This document shows, piece by piece, positions 36,061 to 46,700 of a stretch of 64,000 bases of DNA. Numbering within the stretch: the stretch's first letter is position 1; every line of letters starts with the position of its first letter. The notes beneath the pieces were generated by a model that worked only from the letters and a program-made list of their open reading frames with translations, was not told the DNA's origin and did no database searches. The position numbers and the translations under genes were made by a program. Origin of the DNA: Hofstenia miamia (taxonomy: Eukaryota > Xenacoelomorpha > Acoela); contig SCFE01000032.1 in NCBI GenBank assembly GCA_004352715.1, positions 309,215-373,214 on the forward strand, in the 5' to 3' direction.

Positions 36061-36467
36061 TGTCAAAACAATTTTGTGTACAACCATTGTATAATAAAAC
36101 TGCTAGTCATGTGTTGTCTGCTTTAAAAAAAATTGATAACTGGCGTAATGTGAAAAAGATTTGGGTTGATCGAGGAACAGAATTTAAAGGAGTGTTTAAT
36201 GATTTCTGCAATAGAAATAATATAACAGTGTATAGCACAAATTCAAACATGAAAGCGGTGTGTGCGGAAAGAGCAATAAGGAGTTTGAAAGAAATTCTAT
36301 TCAAGTATCTACATTTTAGCGGGGGTTATAAATATATAGATAAACTTCAACAAATTGCTGGTGTCTTAAATTCCAGAGTAAATCGTACAATAGGCATGTC
36401 TCCAAATTCTGTAAGAAAAAAACATGTAATAGTCAACAAAGCAGTGAAAATCGGAAAACCCATGTAA
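36061..36467 (+). pseudogene. Polinton retroviral-like integrase, C-terminal fragment
   Basis: Open from the gap edge to TAA at 36467. It shows the second catalytic Asp in WVDRGTEFKGVF and the Glu in AERAIRSLKE, with about 32 residues between, followed by a Y-H/S-G/P-P-x-x-like SPNSV motif: an rve core. The N-terminal part lies in the gap. The frame itself is intact from the gap to the stop, so the fragment may be truncated only by missing sequence. Confidence 0.8.
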
Positions 36468-36745
36468 TGTATGCAACCATATAACATTATAAAAAGCAAG
36501 TAAGAGTGAACGAGGTGGAAAGGTTGATAAAAGCAGCGAAAGCCGGAAAACCCATGTAAATACATACAGCCTATGTAAAGTCACCAAAACAAAATAAAAG
36601 TGAAAAACATGGAAAAAAGTTGGTAAAGCAATGAAAGTTGGAAAACCCAAGTAAGTGCATACAGCCCATGTAAAGTCACCAAAATGTGTATAAACTATAA
36701 AACATGGAGAAAGAAAACAAATGTATAAAAGTTGGTACAAGGTGT
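36420..36745 (+). repeat. ~100-bp degenerate tandem repeats covering the integrase stop codon
   Basis: About three units share GGAAAACCCATGTAA-T, CATACAGCC-ATGTAAAG and TCACCAAAA. The first unit includes the last codons of the integrase (KIGKPM-stop); later units are diverged copies of that end. Confidence 0.75.
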
Positions 36746-37059
36746 AATGACTCCTACAGTGTATAATTATATTTGAAATCCACGTATATTATTAATAAAT
36801 AACTTTGCATGTATGATTTAGGTAGCAAGATTGCGACCATGTTTGACTTTAACGTCTAAGTATATTTGTTGTGTTTGTAATATTTTATATTTTAATTTTT
36901 TCCGAAACTTGGTTAGCGTGTATTACTCTTTAAGAAAATTTGTTTAACTATGTTTAATATTTTCCACATGTATTAGCGAAATAGTTTTTAAATAGTTTTG
37001 TTTTTTAGCATGTATACTAGTTATTCATTTTTACTATTACCTATCAAACTCCATGCGGT

Positions 37060-37509
37060 TTTTGTTATGAAAATTAATTATTGATTGAAAAAACCGTGAT
37101 ATGATAAACGTGTTAACTATGTATTTTGACATGCGATTTTGAAAGTTTTCCCAAAATATACATGTAAGCTTCTCGAAATTATGGAAAATTAGTTTGTAAT
37201 ATTATGTGTATGTATCCCGAAAGGGGTTGTTATAATGGGGTATATATTAACGAGATGAAATGCAAACATTTGTGATATTAACAAAAGTGAAATTAGTCAT
37301 GCCAAAAATGGGCCCAACATGTAAATGAAAATCAATTAAAAGCATTACTAATTGAAATCCATTAGTAGACATACTTAAAAATATCTGACGTCACTGAAAA
37401 TCCATTAGCGGAGATGTCAATCAAACGCTGAGTCACTAAAAACACTCATCAATATCGCAGAGGTCAAAATGTCAGTTTGTGGAACCTCCTCTCACTTAAT
37501 CTCACTACT
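37060..37509. repeat. Right terminal inverted repeat of the Polinton
   Basis: Reverse complement of the left-side blocks at 31600-31985 (inner part) and 30294-30384 (outer part), diverged by point changes and small indels. Confidence 0.8.
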
Positions 37510-37562
37510 TGCAAGCATTCTGGTTGAGTTACGAGTAGAAGGCTTGGATATGTAGATAAAAC

Positions 37563-38400
37563 TTAAAATAATTTAGTGGAAAGATGTAGTCTACGGCATG
37601 AGTGTGAAATGGTTCTTTGCCTGGATTCATATGTTCCAGATATTATTGTCCTTTTGGCTCTTTTAAGTAATCTTGTGATTTTATAGTTCAAGATATTGCG
37701 TAGAACAAGAAAACAAAGTGAGGCGTAGTCGAAAATGGAATAAATTATGGTTTCATTTATCATGCGAATTTGTGGTACTGTTAAGATATGCTTAATGCTA
37801 CGCAAAAAAGCAAGTCTTGAAGATCCTTTTTTCAGAAAATCGTAGATGTGGTTCATCCAGGTTAGGTTTATATTAAATGTGATTCCAATATTTTCATTGA
37901 TGATTGTAATGGAACTGGCCTGGAAGTTATTGCCTACCAAAAGTTGCTTCGATATTTTTATTGAGATGCTCATATGATTTATGGTACACCATTGAGATAT
38001 TTCAGAAATTGACGAGTTGCTGTTACACAGATCGTTGACTGTAATAATGTCGTCCGCGTACTTGACCAAGAAAGTATTAGGGCAATATATATCGGAAACA
38101 AAAAGATTAGAAGAATTGGACCAATTAATGACCCCTGAGGCATTTCTTTGTGTTTGTACGCGAATTGCGTGGAATTAACAAACTGGAGTAGAGAAGCTTT
38201 ATGGTTTTCAAGCATTATGAATTCTAAGAACTTGGCAGGAATTGAAATGAGCGAGATGGGTCTAACATTAATAGATTTCAGCGGTGAATTATTTTGCGTG
38301 GGAATCGGGATTATAAGAGATTGCTTCCAGAATGAAGGGACAGAGCAAGTCATGATGGCAGTATTGATTATATTGGCTAATGTGTCAGCTAGGTAGGGTG
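37563..38400 (-). pseudogene. LINE reverse transcriptase, frameshifted
   Basis: Fragments carry RT landmarks: FWKQSLIIPIPTQNN with RPISLISIPAKFLE (fingers), MPQGSLIGPILLIFL (the P-Q-G-S/T motif), VKYADDIITV (catalytic Y-x-D-D) and a thumb with LGITFNINLTWMNHI-like text and IFDYASLCF. They are spread over two frames. Confidence 0.8.
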
Positions 38401-39029
38401 CGCCTCTCTTATAAAGTAAGAATGATACATTATCATAACCTGCTGCTTTCTTCTTTCAATTGTTTAGGTAATGGTATGTTTATAACGACGATACTAGTTT
38501 GCACTGATTTTCATTGATTTCATTGTTATTAAGCTTGAAGTAAACATAGTTGTCTTGACAGTCACTTGTATAAAACCGGAAGAAATGTTGACTTAAGGAT
38601 ACATCGCGAAAACTGTGAACAAGATTGAACATCGGATTTGTTGGGTGATTAGATGTACTAAACTCTTTATAGGCTTGCCAAGCACGGTCTGCACGATTTA
38701 TTCCTGTACACCACTTCTTTTTAGCTTCAGGAATTAGTTTTCCAAGCTTGACATTATAGTGTTTATATAATACTTTATTCCCAGTTTTGTAAAAAGTTTG
38801 ATTCAGATGAGACACGATTTAACTAGGGGAGTGATCCAGCATGGGTCCTTATCGCTCACTTTTACAATCTTTGTTGGAATATACCGAATGCAATCGAAAA
38901 TTAATTGATAGAAATAGGATAGCTTGTTATCTAAATCAGACATATAATATATGTTCGCAAAAAGAGGAGTTAAAGTCACCGATAGAACTAACATTAAAAT
39001 TTTCGAACTAATCCAGAAATGTATCCGTC

Positions 39030-39400
39030 TGATCGATCAGAAAACCATGTATGGAATATATACTCCAAAAAGCCATTTGAAGATCAACAACGGATATACA
39101 ATAATGCAATCTATTTCGCTTGGCATATTCTCAGTAACGTTGATACTTTTAACTTTGCCCATGGATTTGTGATACCATAGTGCAACCCAACCACCAGTAC
39201 GCAGTTTACGGTCACATCTGAAGACTGGATAATAACCATTTATTATATAATGTTTATTCTCGTCAACGTCCGTGAACCATGCTTCGGAGACTGATATAAT
39301 GTCTGGGGAGTAGATAGATGCTAAAATTTTGAAGTTATTATGGATGGTGCGTTGAGTGAAAGTAATAAAAGATGATTTGTTTGAGAGTGATTTAGTTAAA
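39030..39400 (-). pseudogene. LINE AP-like endonuclease fragment
   Basis: The minus strand reads PDIISVSEAWFTDVDENKHY, then GYYPVFRCDRKLRTGGWVAL and ENMPSEIDCI, matching the E-T/A-W-L/F, F-R-x-D-R-x-x-x-x-G-G-V/W-x-x and E-x-x-x-x-x motifs of non-LTR AP endonucleases. Confidence 0.7.
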
Positions 39401-39509
39401 AATTAAGTTTAATCTGATTACCTAAGCAAAATTCGTCCACCTGAATGTCATCTTTGAAGAGAATACGTTTTTTGATATATACTTTTTGCATTTGGGTGAG
39501 CTTGCTTAA

Positions 39510-39975
39510 CACTAGAACTCCGAACCGGTAATTTATGACCGGATTAGGAATTAAAGGGTGTATTAAATTAATAAACATTCATTGACGTTCATTACAAATC
39601 ACAACAATGCGTTTCAATTTTGCTATGCTTCCCACACACAACAGCTTGGCCCTTTGCCATTAATTTTTAACTAAAGCAATCAAAACTTTAAAATACATGT
39701 TCAATATAAAGTATATTACTACATAAATTTAACTACACAAATGGATGCATGAAATGTTTAGCCCGGGTCACAAATGATCGGTTTTCGAATTTTAAGGAGT
39801 ATTAATGATTTTTCATATCTAATCATATCTGTTTTCCGAAAATATCATCAATCTGTACTTTACAGCCGAATTAGTGAATATAGGTGTAAACTTGTAAAAA
39901 ATTTTACATGTGGGGAAGTGGTTGTTTAAAAATTGCATTAAAACGGCCACAAATGATCGGTTCGGAGTTCTAGTG
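39510..39975. mobile_element. 466-bp piggyBac-type MITE
   Basis: The termini CACTAGAACTCCGAACCG and its exact reverse complement are flanked by TTAA on both sides (39506-39509, 39976-39979), the piggyBac target duplication. CACAAATGATCGG is repeated near the right end (39769 and 39950), as subterminal repeats. No transposase. It is inserted in the CR1-like LINE. Confidence 0.88.
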
Positions 39976-40185
39976 TTAAGATTATAGCGCTCCGTATTTA
40001 GACGTTTGTTCTCTTTACGAATTAGGAAGGGTAAATCAAGTTTAATATAGACTTTTTTGTATTGGTCTCTTTTAGCAAGGTCTCGTGCCTTTTTAAGAAG
40101 CTCAGTTTTTTTCTTCTACAGAACCTAGGGTTATTTTCAAGATATTAGATTTCGGAGTCTTCTACATATTACGAATCCTTGACTT

Positions 40186-40542
40186 TCAGTTATTGGAACT
40201 TAGCAACTTAGAAAGTTCTAGGTCGGATTGTGGCGGATTCATTATAACTAAGTTGCGTTCGAGATTTCTGGTTTGAATGGCTTCCAATTCTTTTGCTTGA
40301 GAGAACGTTAGTTTCGTTAGAGCGGCGTTTTCTTTGGTTAGCTTCTCAGTTTCTTTATGAAATTCATCTCGCAGTGCTTCCAGTTGTGATTTAACCAGAT
40401 CAAGAACATCTGTTTTCTGTTCTATCATCTTCTTTTTTATGTAGTTTTGAAGGTACGTTTGTGGTATCTCTAGTTCTGCACGTATTATCTCACGAATTTC
40501 GCCGTTGTTGTCCTTAGACTTTGGTGTATACCTTGTTCGCAT
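40186..40542 (-). pseudogene. LINE ORF1-like coiled-coil protein fragment
   Basis: 118 codons beginning MRTRYTPKSK, with a heptad-like helix (VKSQLEALRDEFHKETEKL), consistent with the N-terminal part of a CR1-type ORF1 protein that multimerises on element RNA. It stops before any zinc knuckle or esterase domain. Confidence 0.55.
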
Positions 40543-40605
40543 TTGATACGAGAGAAATTACAGAGAGCGTGTGTAAACACGACCGATTGCGACCATCAAC
40601 AAAAC

Positions 40606-40694
40606 ATATATATATATANTTTTTTTGCCTTTTTCTAAAATTTATTTATCTTCACTCAATGATTTTTTTGATACCGTATTTAATTTTTTCAAAG

Positions 40695-40726
<32 letters not shown>
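40606..40726. repeat. Two (AT)n tracts and a single N
   Basis: TA runs at 40607-40618 and 40699-40726; N at 40620. They mark the 5' border of the LINE. Confidence 0.85.
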
Positions 40727-40728
<2 letters not shown>

Positions 40729-41092
40729 CCTATTTTGTAAACTGACGATGCGGATAGTACATCGAAATTGATATTTATAATTGTCTTCAAATTCGAATAA
40801 TATTAAGAAGCTTAGTATCTTTATGAATTATATAAATACAAATTATTGAAAATGACAATGTTTTTCGCAAAATGTCGCAATAAAAATGTTCAAAGTCTCA
40901 AGATTACAACCAGCAATATATACATATAGTTAGGTAGATTCATTGTAATTGCCTTCTCCTAAAAAAGGATGAAATTTAGATTATAACTTATGTCGTAAAT
41001 ACCAATTGAAAAAGTAATGTAACTCAACAATCTATTGAAATTATAAATAGGATAATCTTTAATTGCCAACAAATGAGGCACATTAATGTATA

Positions 41093-41890
41093 TTAGTACG
41101 AAATCAACTGAAGCTTATGCAATTCTCCTTTAACAAACTTGAAGAACCAACCCTCTGTCGTCAGGCTTGACGAATGCTTCACCTCGGCAGCATTTAATGA
41201 CGTAGCACAAATTCTTATAATGTAGTGTGAACCAGATTTAGCACTCATAACATGAAATTCAACTTCATTCTTTCCAGTCACTTCTACTTTGTTAAGAACT
41301 TCAAAATAGCATGAAAGTAAAGGAGTTGCATACACCATCTCGGTTTCTTCATTTAAATCTTTTGAAACATCTGACTCAGATTTTCCCAGTTCAATCTTCA
41401 ACCCTAAATTCATGAACGTGTCAGCAATCATTACGCAATCAAAATTGACGTTTTGGTAGTCGTCCCCTAGTAATAACTTAAGCTTGTTGACATCTGTATT
41501 TGTAGGTGTTAAGTTACTAATTTCTCTACTTCCAATGTTTCTGGTTACAAGAACACCATCATGAACATCTATAAAAGTGACTTCTTTTTCAGAGGAAAAA
41601 ATTTCTGCATTTTTTCTTCCATCATGGCTTCGACTCTCCCGGTAACCGCGTAGTAACACTTTACACAAGGACTTAGTAGTTTCATAATAGTCTTTCCAAC
41701 CATAAAAAATCAAAGCTAAATTGTACGGAGATAATGCTCGAAAGCCCAGTATGCGGTCAAATCTTCCTATCTGAATCTGATCATGTGATTCAATGGAGAT
41801 TACGACTTCTTTTGGGGTTCTTTGTGATATCACTACTTTCCTTACTTTCCCACTAAATATTCCTTCAGTCAATTTAACAGGATCGCCCAT
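41093..41890 (-). CDS. Orphan protein, 265 aa, single exon
   Basis: Intact ATG-to-stop frame. The start is in a good context (AAAAATGGGC: A at -3, G at +4). Composition is that of a real soluble protein, unlike nearby AT-rich chance frames. No signal peptide or membrane segment is seen. Visible features: an N-terminal basic region (GKVRKVVISQRT), a central RESRSHDGRKN stretch, an acidic linker (SESDVSKDLNEETE) and an alternating hydrophobic C-terminal half (EVEFHVMSAKSGSHYIIRIC) suggesting beta strands. I recognise no domain family. A truncated tandem copy lies 80 bp upstream. It could be a lineage-specific gene or a captured mobile-element gene. Confidence 0.7.
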   Translation of the reverse strand: MGDPVKLTEGIFSGKVRKVVISQRTPKEVVISIESHDQIQIGRFDRILGFRALSPYNLALIFYGWKDYYETTKSLCKVLLRGYRESRSHDGRKNAEIFSSEKEVTFIDVHDGVLVTRNIGSREISNLTPTNTDVNKLKLLLGDDYQNVNFDCVMIADTFMNLGLKIELGKSESDVSKDLNEETEMVYATPLLSCYFEVLNKVEVTGKNEVEFHVMSAKSGSHYIIRICATSLNAAEVKHSSSLTTEGWFFKFVKGELHKLQLISY

Positions 41891-42640
41891 TTTTGGCTTT
41901 TGTGTTGAAATGATTTAACAAGATTACTATTTAATATAATACTTGGCATTAACACATTACAGTATTAAATTTATTGAAATGCATATAATATTTCGGTTTC
42001 TTCATTTAAATCTTTTGAAACATCTGACTCAGATTTTCCCAGTTCAATCTTCAACCCTAAATTCATGAACGTGTCAGCAATCATTACGCAATCAAAATTG
42101 ACGTTTTGGTAGTCGTCCCCTAGTAATAACTTAAGCTTGTTGACATCTGTATTTGTAGGTGTTAAGTTACTAATTTCTCTACTTCCAATGTTTCTGGTTA
42201 CAAGAACACCATCATGAACATCTATAAAAGTGACTTCTTTTTCAGAGGAAAAAATTTCTGCATTTTTTCTTCCATCATGGCTTCGACTCTCCCGGTAACC
42301 GCGTAGTAACACTTTACACAAGGACTTAGTAGTTTCATAATAGTCTTTCCAACCATAAAAAATCAAAGCTAAATTGTACGGAGATAATGCTCGAAACATC
42401 AAAATTAGATATGTTATCTGAAAAGCATTCCTTAAGATTACTTCTTTAAAAAGAGTTCTTTGTGATATCACTACTTTCCTTACTTTCCCACTAAATATTC
42501 CTTCAGTCAATTTAGCAGGATCGCCCATTTTTGGCTTTTGTGTTGAAATGATTTAACAAGATTACTATTTAATATAATACTTGGCATTAACACATTACAG
42601 TTATTAAATTTATTGAAATGTAAATAATATTGCGAGAAAC
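41339..42640. repeat. ~650-bp tandem duplication containing the orphan gene 5' part
   Basis: 41339-41990 and 41993-42625 are near-identical (TCGGTTTCTTCATTTAAATC through ATTAAATTTATTGAAATG), apart from the replaced internal patch. Near-identity implies a recent event or an assembly effect. Confidence 0.85.
41971..42528 (-). pseudogene. Truncated, patched tandem copy of the 265-aa orphan gene
   Basis: The first 25 and later residues match the intact neighbour almost exactly (MGDPAKLTEGIF versus MGDPVKLTEGIF), and about 100 bp of upstream DNA are also shared, so the copy includes the promoter region. It differs in two ways. Codons for about 25 residues (KEVVISIESHDQIQIGRFDR area) are replaced by about 58 bp that match 43003-43062, which lies upstream. 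The frame ends at the duplication breakpoint (ETEILYAFQ-stop), losing the last third. Still open for 185 codons, but probably non-functional. Confidence 0.75.
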
Positions 42641-43239
42641 GTTTAATTTAATGTCAACAGAAGGTGGAAATTACACAAATTTGGGATAAATCACAAAACG
42701 TTTCATCAGCAATTATGAAATATTGACTTTGTATTAAAGTGAGCTTAAAAATTTTGTAGCTTTTCGTGTGTTTGTGTCACTTCTATTGTGGTATTGAATA
42801 TATATACTAAAATATCAATGACAGTATTATCAATTTTTTATTTAAAAACTACGCCTTGGAGAACTTTTAGAAAATATTTTTTAATTTAAATAAGGTATAT
42901 ATTTTTTACTTTGTTTGCAGCACCTAAGGTAGACTCCTATTGAAAAAGGTTGATTTTTAGACTAGATTAGATTATTTTAAATAAAATTGGTTGATATGGC
43001 AAAACATCAAAATTAGATATGTTATCTGAAAAGCATTCCTTAAGTTTCTTCTTTAAAAAGGTTACTGAAGTAATTGTTATTTTTGCAAAGGTGGAATAGA
43101 CTTTCTAAATTGGGTGCAGCACATATTAAAAATTTAGATTTCAATATCAAATTCTATCCGGAGAACTGGATGATTAAAATCGTTTCTAATTTTTTGACAT
43201 GTGTCAAACTTGTAGTGAATTGGATATTTACCTAAAACA

Positions 43240-43700
43240 TTTAGATGGATCAATGCAAAAGGGATCCATATCCACTAGGAAAAAATCCCCCCAAAAAAAA
43301 ATTAAACACCCGCGCATTTAAATTATTTTGACCCATTTAATTGAGAGAGACAGGAATTTTCCCTAGCCTCTCAATGTACATGATGTTTTAAACAAGGACT
43401 GATATTTAGATTATTACACCAAGCATTAAATTAGCTTTTGTGTGGTAATGTGAGTGGTGAACACGTAATATTGCCAGAATTGTACAACAAAATGATTGTG
43501 ATAATAATTCCATTGTTCATTTTAAGCTATGTACTTAAAAATTCACCATAAAATGAATTACTTTATCTATTAGTAATTGGTTTTCATTTATAATGATCCA
43601 TGAATATCCATAAAATCAATTTTTTGATCCATATCCAGTGTAGATCAATAGAGTGGATTGATCTATGTCTAGATCCAGACCCACAGTAGCCCTGTAATGC
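43240..43700. repeat. Shorter copy of the dispersed repeat at 20700-21725
   Basis: Carries GGATCCATATCCACTAGGAA, CACCCGCGCATTT, TACATGATGTTTTA, TAATGATCCATGAATATCCA and GATCCAGACCCACAGTAGCC, in the same order as the 20.7-kb copy. The right end (AGTAGCCCTG) parallels GGTAACCCTG there. Confidence 0.6.
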
Positions 43701-46700
43701 GTCATTGAAAAGCTAGTTTGGTTCTTAAGTTAACCTGGTTCATTATAGTTTTAAAAACATGAATGTGTGAGTAACAATATTTTAAATTGTATTCTTCATG
43801 AAACATACAATCATGTAATACCAAAGTAAAATGGGAAAACTTGGACAAGTTAGGAAAGATTTTGGACACATTGAAGCTTCTGAATTTTATTTAAGGCGTG
43901 CCATAATAGAAGTTCATTCTAAATTTCTTTATATATTTGAATTAAATAGAATATGATTGCAATGCAAATAATCATAGAGAGGTTTCAAGTACAGACTTGA
44001 AATTAATTCTCCTAATAATCAACTACGATTAATTTTCATCAATTTCCCTTTAGAAATTTTCATTATGCTTTCACTGCTAGATAGCTTAATATCATTGAGC
44101 AAACTTAGTTTGAAATTTTTTTGCCATAATGTAATATGCATTAGAGTTATGACTATTTTTCTTTTTTCAAATTTTTAGCTGACACACCATGCAAACGATG
44201 AACATAAATGAACAATCAATCACTAAATTTTGTTGTAATTAAAATAAGTTCCCCACCAAGTCGATTTTCAAATTTCAAATTTGCCAAAATTGTCATTTCT
44301 TTTGAATTTTTGTGTTTTTTGGGTAAGATGTTATAGACATGTAGATGTATAACTTGTATCGAAATTTTTCGAAGCACTTTCTTATGTTGTGTGAAAGTAA
44401 AACTGACTACGAAAACAGCGTCATTTATGCCCTAACAATTTAATAAAAACAGCCAACAATAAATAAACTATCAGAATTTAACGGTATTTCCTATCTATTA
44501 AAAATATTTAATAAAGTATCGTCCTTTTCATAACATCAACGTCATGTCACTTTAAAATATCTAATAACGAGATTTATGTTTCATGTCATTGACACTGTTT
44601 GTTCTTGATGGAGTCCCACAAGCACTAAATTATGAGTTTCATTGGGAAATCTGCATAATGTATTGATTATTGAGTTCATATAAATCAACAATGCAAATTC
44701 AATTAAGTTGAATTGCAATTGCATTATGTCGACGTGTCATGTATGCCCCAATTCATAAGATCATTCTAGAATCACTCCCCTGAATTTATTGACACATGTG
44801 ATGAAGCTATTCGTATTATCCCATTAGCAGGGGGGGGTCTTTTGATGCAGCCATCTCTTTAATATAGAGGAGAAAATATTCGTTTCTACATTACTCAATT
44901 ATTTCAATTCCTTGTCATTTCCACCTTACATCCGTTTATTTTCGCGCAAAGTGAGAGAGACTTCTCAGTCAACAATACAGATACAGACAATACAGGGCTG
45001 AATTATTGTAAAAGGAATGCTTTTTACCAGTTGCAAAGCTTAAGATTTTAAGTTAATTTTCTAACTATCATGCATTTCAAATATCAATTAAAACCTTAGG
45101 CCCAAGCCTGACCGGTCCAAATACTCTGTCAAAAATTAAGCCTAAGCCTAGCCCCACCTAACTTTAAGCTAGCTGCTGCTGCTTCATTCAAATAAGGGGT
45201 GCAAAGATAGAACTCTACATGTTGGCCTTGGAGCATCTTTATCTTCTTTATCCCACCAGCCAAATATGGAATGGCTTTCCTAATTAAATAACCATGTGTC
45301 CATGATTTTTTAGATGCGCACTAAATCTCCACTGTTTATTACTGATAATTTTCAAATTCTAATGCCGTTTGTATCAAACAAATAGTACTAGGTACATTGG
45401 TTATGCGAACAAAATATATCAATACCATTGGAACAAAGAATTATAATGAACACATTAAGGAATATAATCAACATTTTAGAAAAATATTTATAGTGATTTG
45501 GTAATTTATAAGGATGAAGAAAATTTTTTGAGACTATGTGACTAGACTACTTCATGGAACTGACATTGCCACCATATTTAATAACTTCTGAAAAAGGCTA
45601 CAAAATTATTTTTCATTGCTCGTTTTTCATTGAAATCTACAAATAATGCCTCTGTGTCCATCATTTTATTTGAAGTATTCTAATTATTTTATTATAAACA
45701 AGAGTATTTCGTGAGACTAGTTTTTGTTCTGAGCGTCTCAACTAAAGGAAAAATAAACTTAATGCATTATGCAAAATTTATTTTTTATCCCTTTAGTAAA
45801 AAGGAAAGAAGAATAGTATTATGCATACAATACATTGCGATGTAGATGCGCTATTATTATATCCTGAAATGCAAATTTATTCTAAAATCTGTCCCTCCTA
45901 CGCATTCACATGGACGTTGTGGTTCTAAAGCGGTTTTGTTGAAAAACGTTATTGCATGTCGTTGATCGTCAGGCCACATGAAGAAACAGTAACTTTCTGA
46001 TTGCCATTTGATGCTTGGGTTGAAAAAATTGGCATCGCAACCTTTGTTTGTACAAGGAATCTAGCGATATTAACTTTAAAAATGTCTTCTTTGCTTTGGC
46101 TGCTTATATTCTCATTTATGTTACTCATATAAACCATGGAGCACTGAATTGAAATTATGAATAACAGAAGTATCTTTTATATGTACATGTATTTCTTTTA
46201 AATATTAACTACATTTACATTTTTTGCAAAAATAAATAACCTCAAACCGATTTGAACATTGAATATCCCAAACTCATTACTAACTGAATCAATTGTGAAT
46301 CGATAATTCTATTATAAATTTATTCAATGAAAATTTTTTATATTCGATTGAGCATTCTATTAAAATTTAAACAGGTGTTTCAGTGCTTAAATATTTTAAA
46401 AAATCTCTCAATCATTGAGATCTTGTTAAGATTTTAGACGAAACCTTAAGCACATTTATACAGTAAATTAATGTTCTTGAAATCTTTTGTTTTAGAAAAT
46501 TCAAAATGTGTCCTTTTCTTTAAACTCTTTAAATACTTTAAAGTTTTTCAAAATATGTATGAATATCTGCAAATGAGATTAAATATATAACAATGAGGTA
46601 GATCTTCACATTGCTTCATTAACATTGAGAAGCGGAATTTCTTAATTGTATTCATTTCTATGAACAGCTCAAGCCACGAAAGAGTGCAATTTTAGGAAGA

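Larger units (their letters stand above)
30294..37509. mobile_element. Polinton/Maverick DNA transposon remnant, gapped and contracted
   Basis: The outer ends are AGTAGTGAGATTAAG (30294, +) and its reverse complement ending at 37509; AG-starting termini are a Polinton feature. Long terminal inverted repeats (several hundred bp) are seen at the right end (37060-37509) and, rearranged, at the left (30294-30384, 31385-31985). Inside are a plus-strand packaging ATPase (34114-34983) and an rve-type integrase fragment (36061-36467), the hallmark gene pair. DNA polymerase B, protease and capsid genes are not seen; they are deleted or lie in the gaps (30385-31384, 32113-33048, 35061-36060). Typical elements are 15-20 kb. 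No convincing 6-bp target duplication is visible. Confidence 0.8.
37510..40560 (-). mobile_element. CR1-like LINE, degenerate, disrupted by Polinton and a piggyBac MITE
   Basis: Reading from high to low coordinates on the minus strand: a coiled-coil ORF1 piece (40186-40542), an AP-type endonuclease region (about 39030-39400), a linker typical of CR1-like elements (38480-38994, containing WCTGINRADRAWQAYKEF) and an RT (37563-38400). The remaining C-terminus continues beyond the Polinton at 29950-30293. Frameshifts separate the pieces, so it is inactive. A 466-bp piggyBac-type MITE sits between endonuclease and ORF1. Confidence 0.78.

Noticed and set aside
36347-36740. Minus-strand ORFs over the integrase tail and tandem repeats
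   Set aside because: Antisense shadows of the integrase frame and of its repeated 3' end.
36420-36745. CRISPR-like array
   Set aside because: Three diverged ~100-bp units without conserved short repeats or unique spacers, in a eukaryotic transposon.
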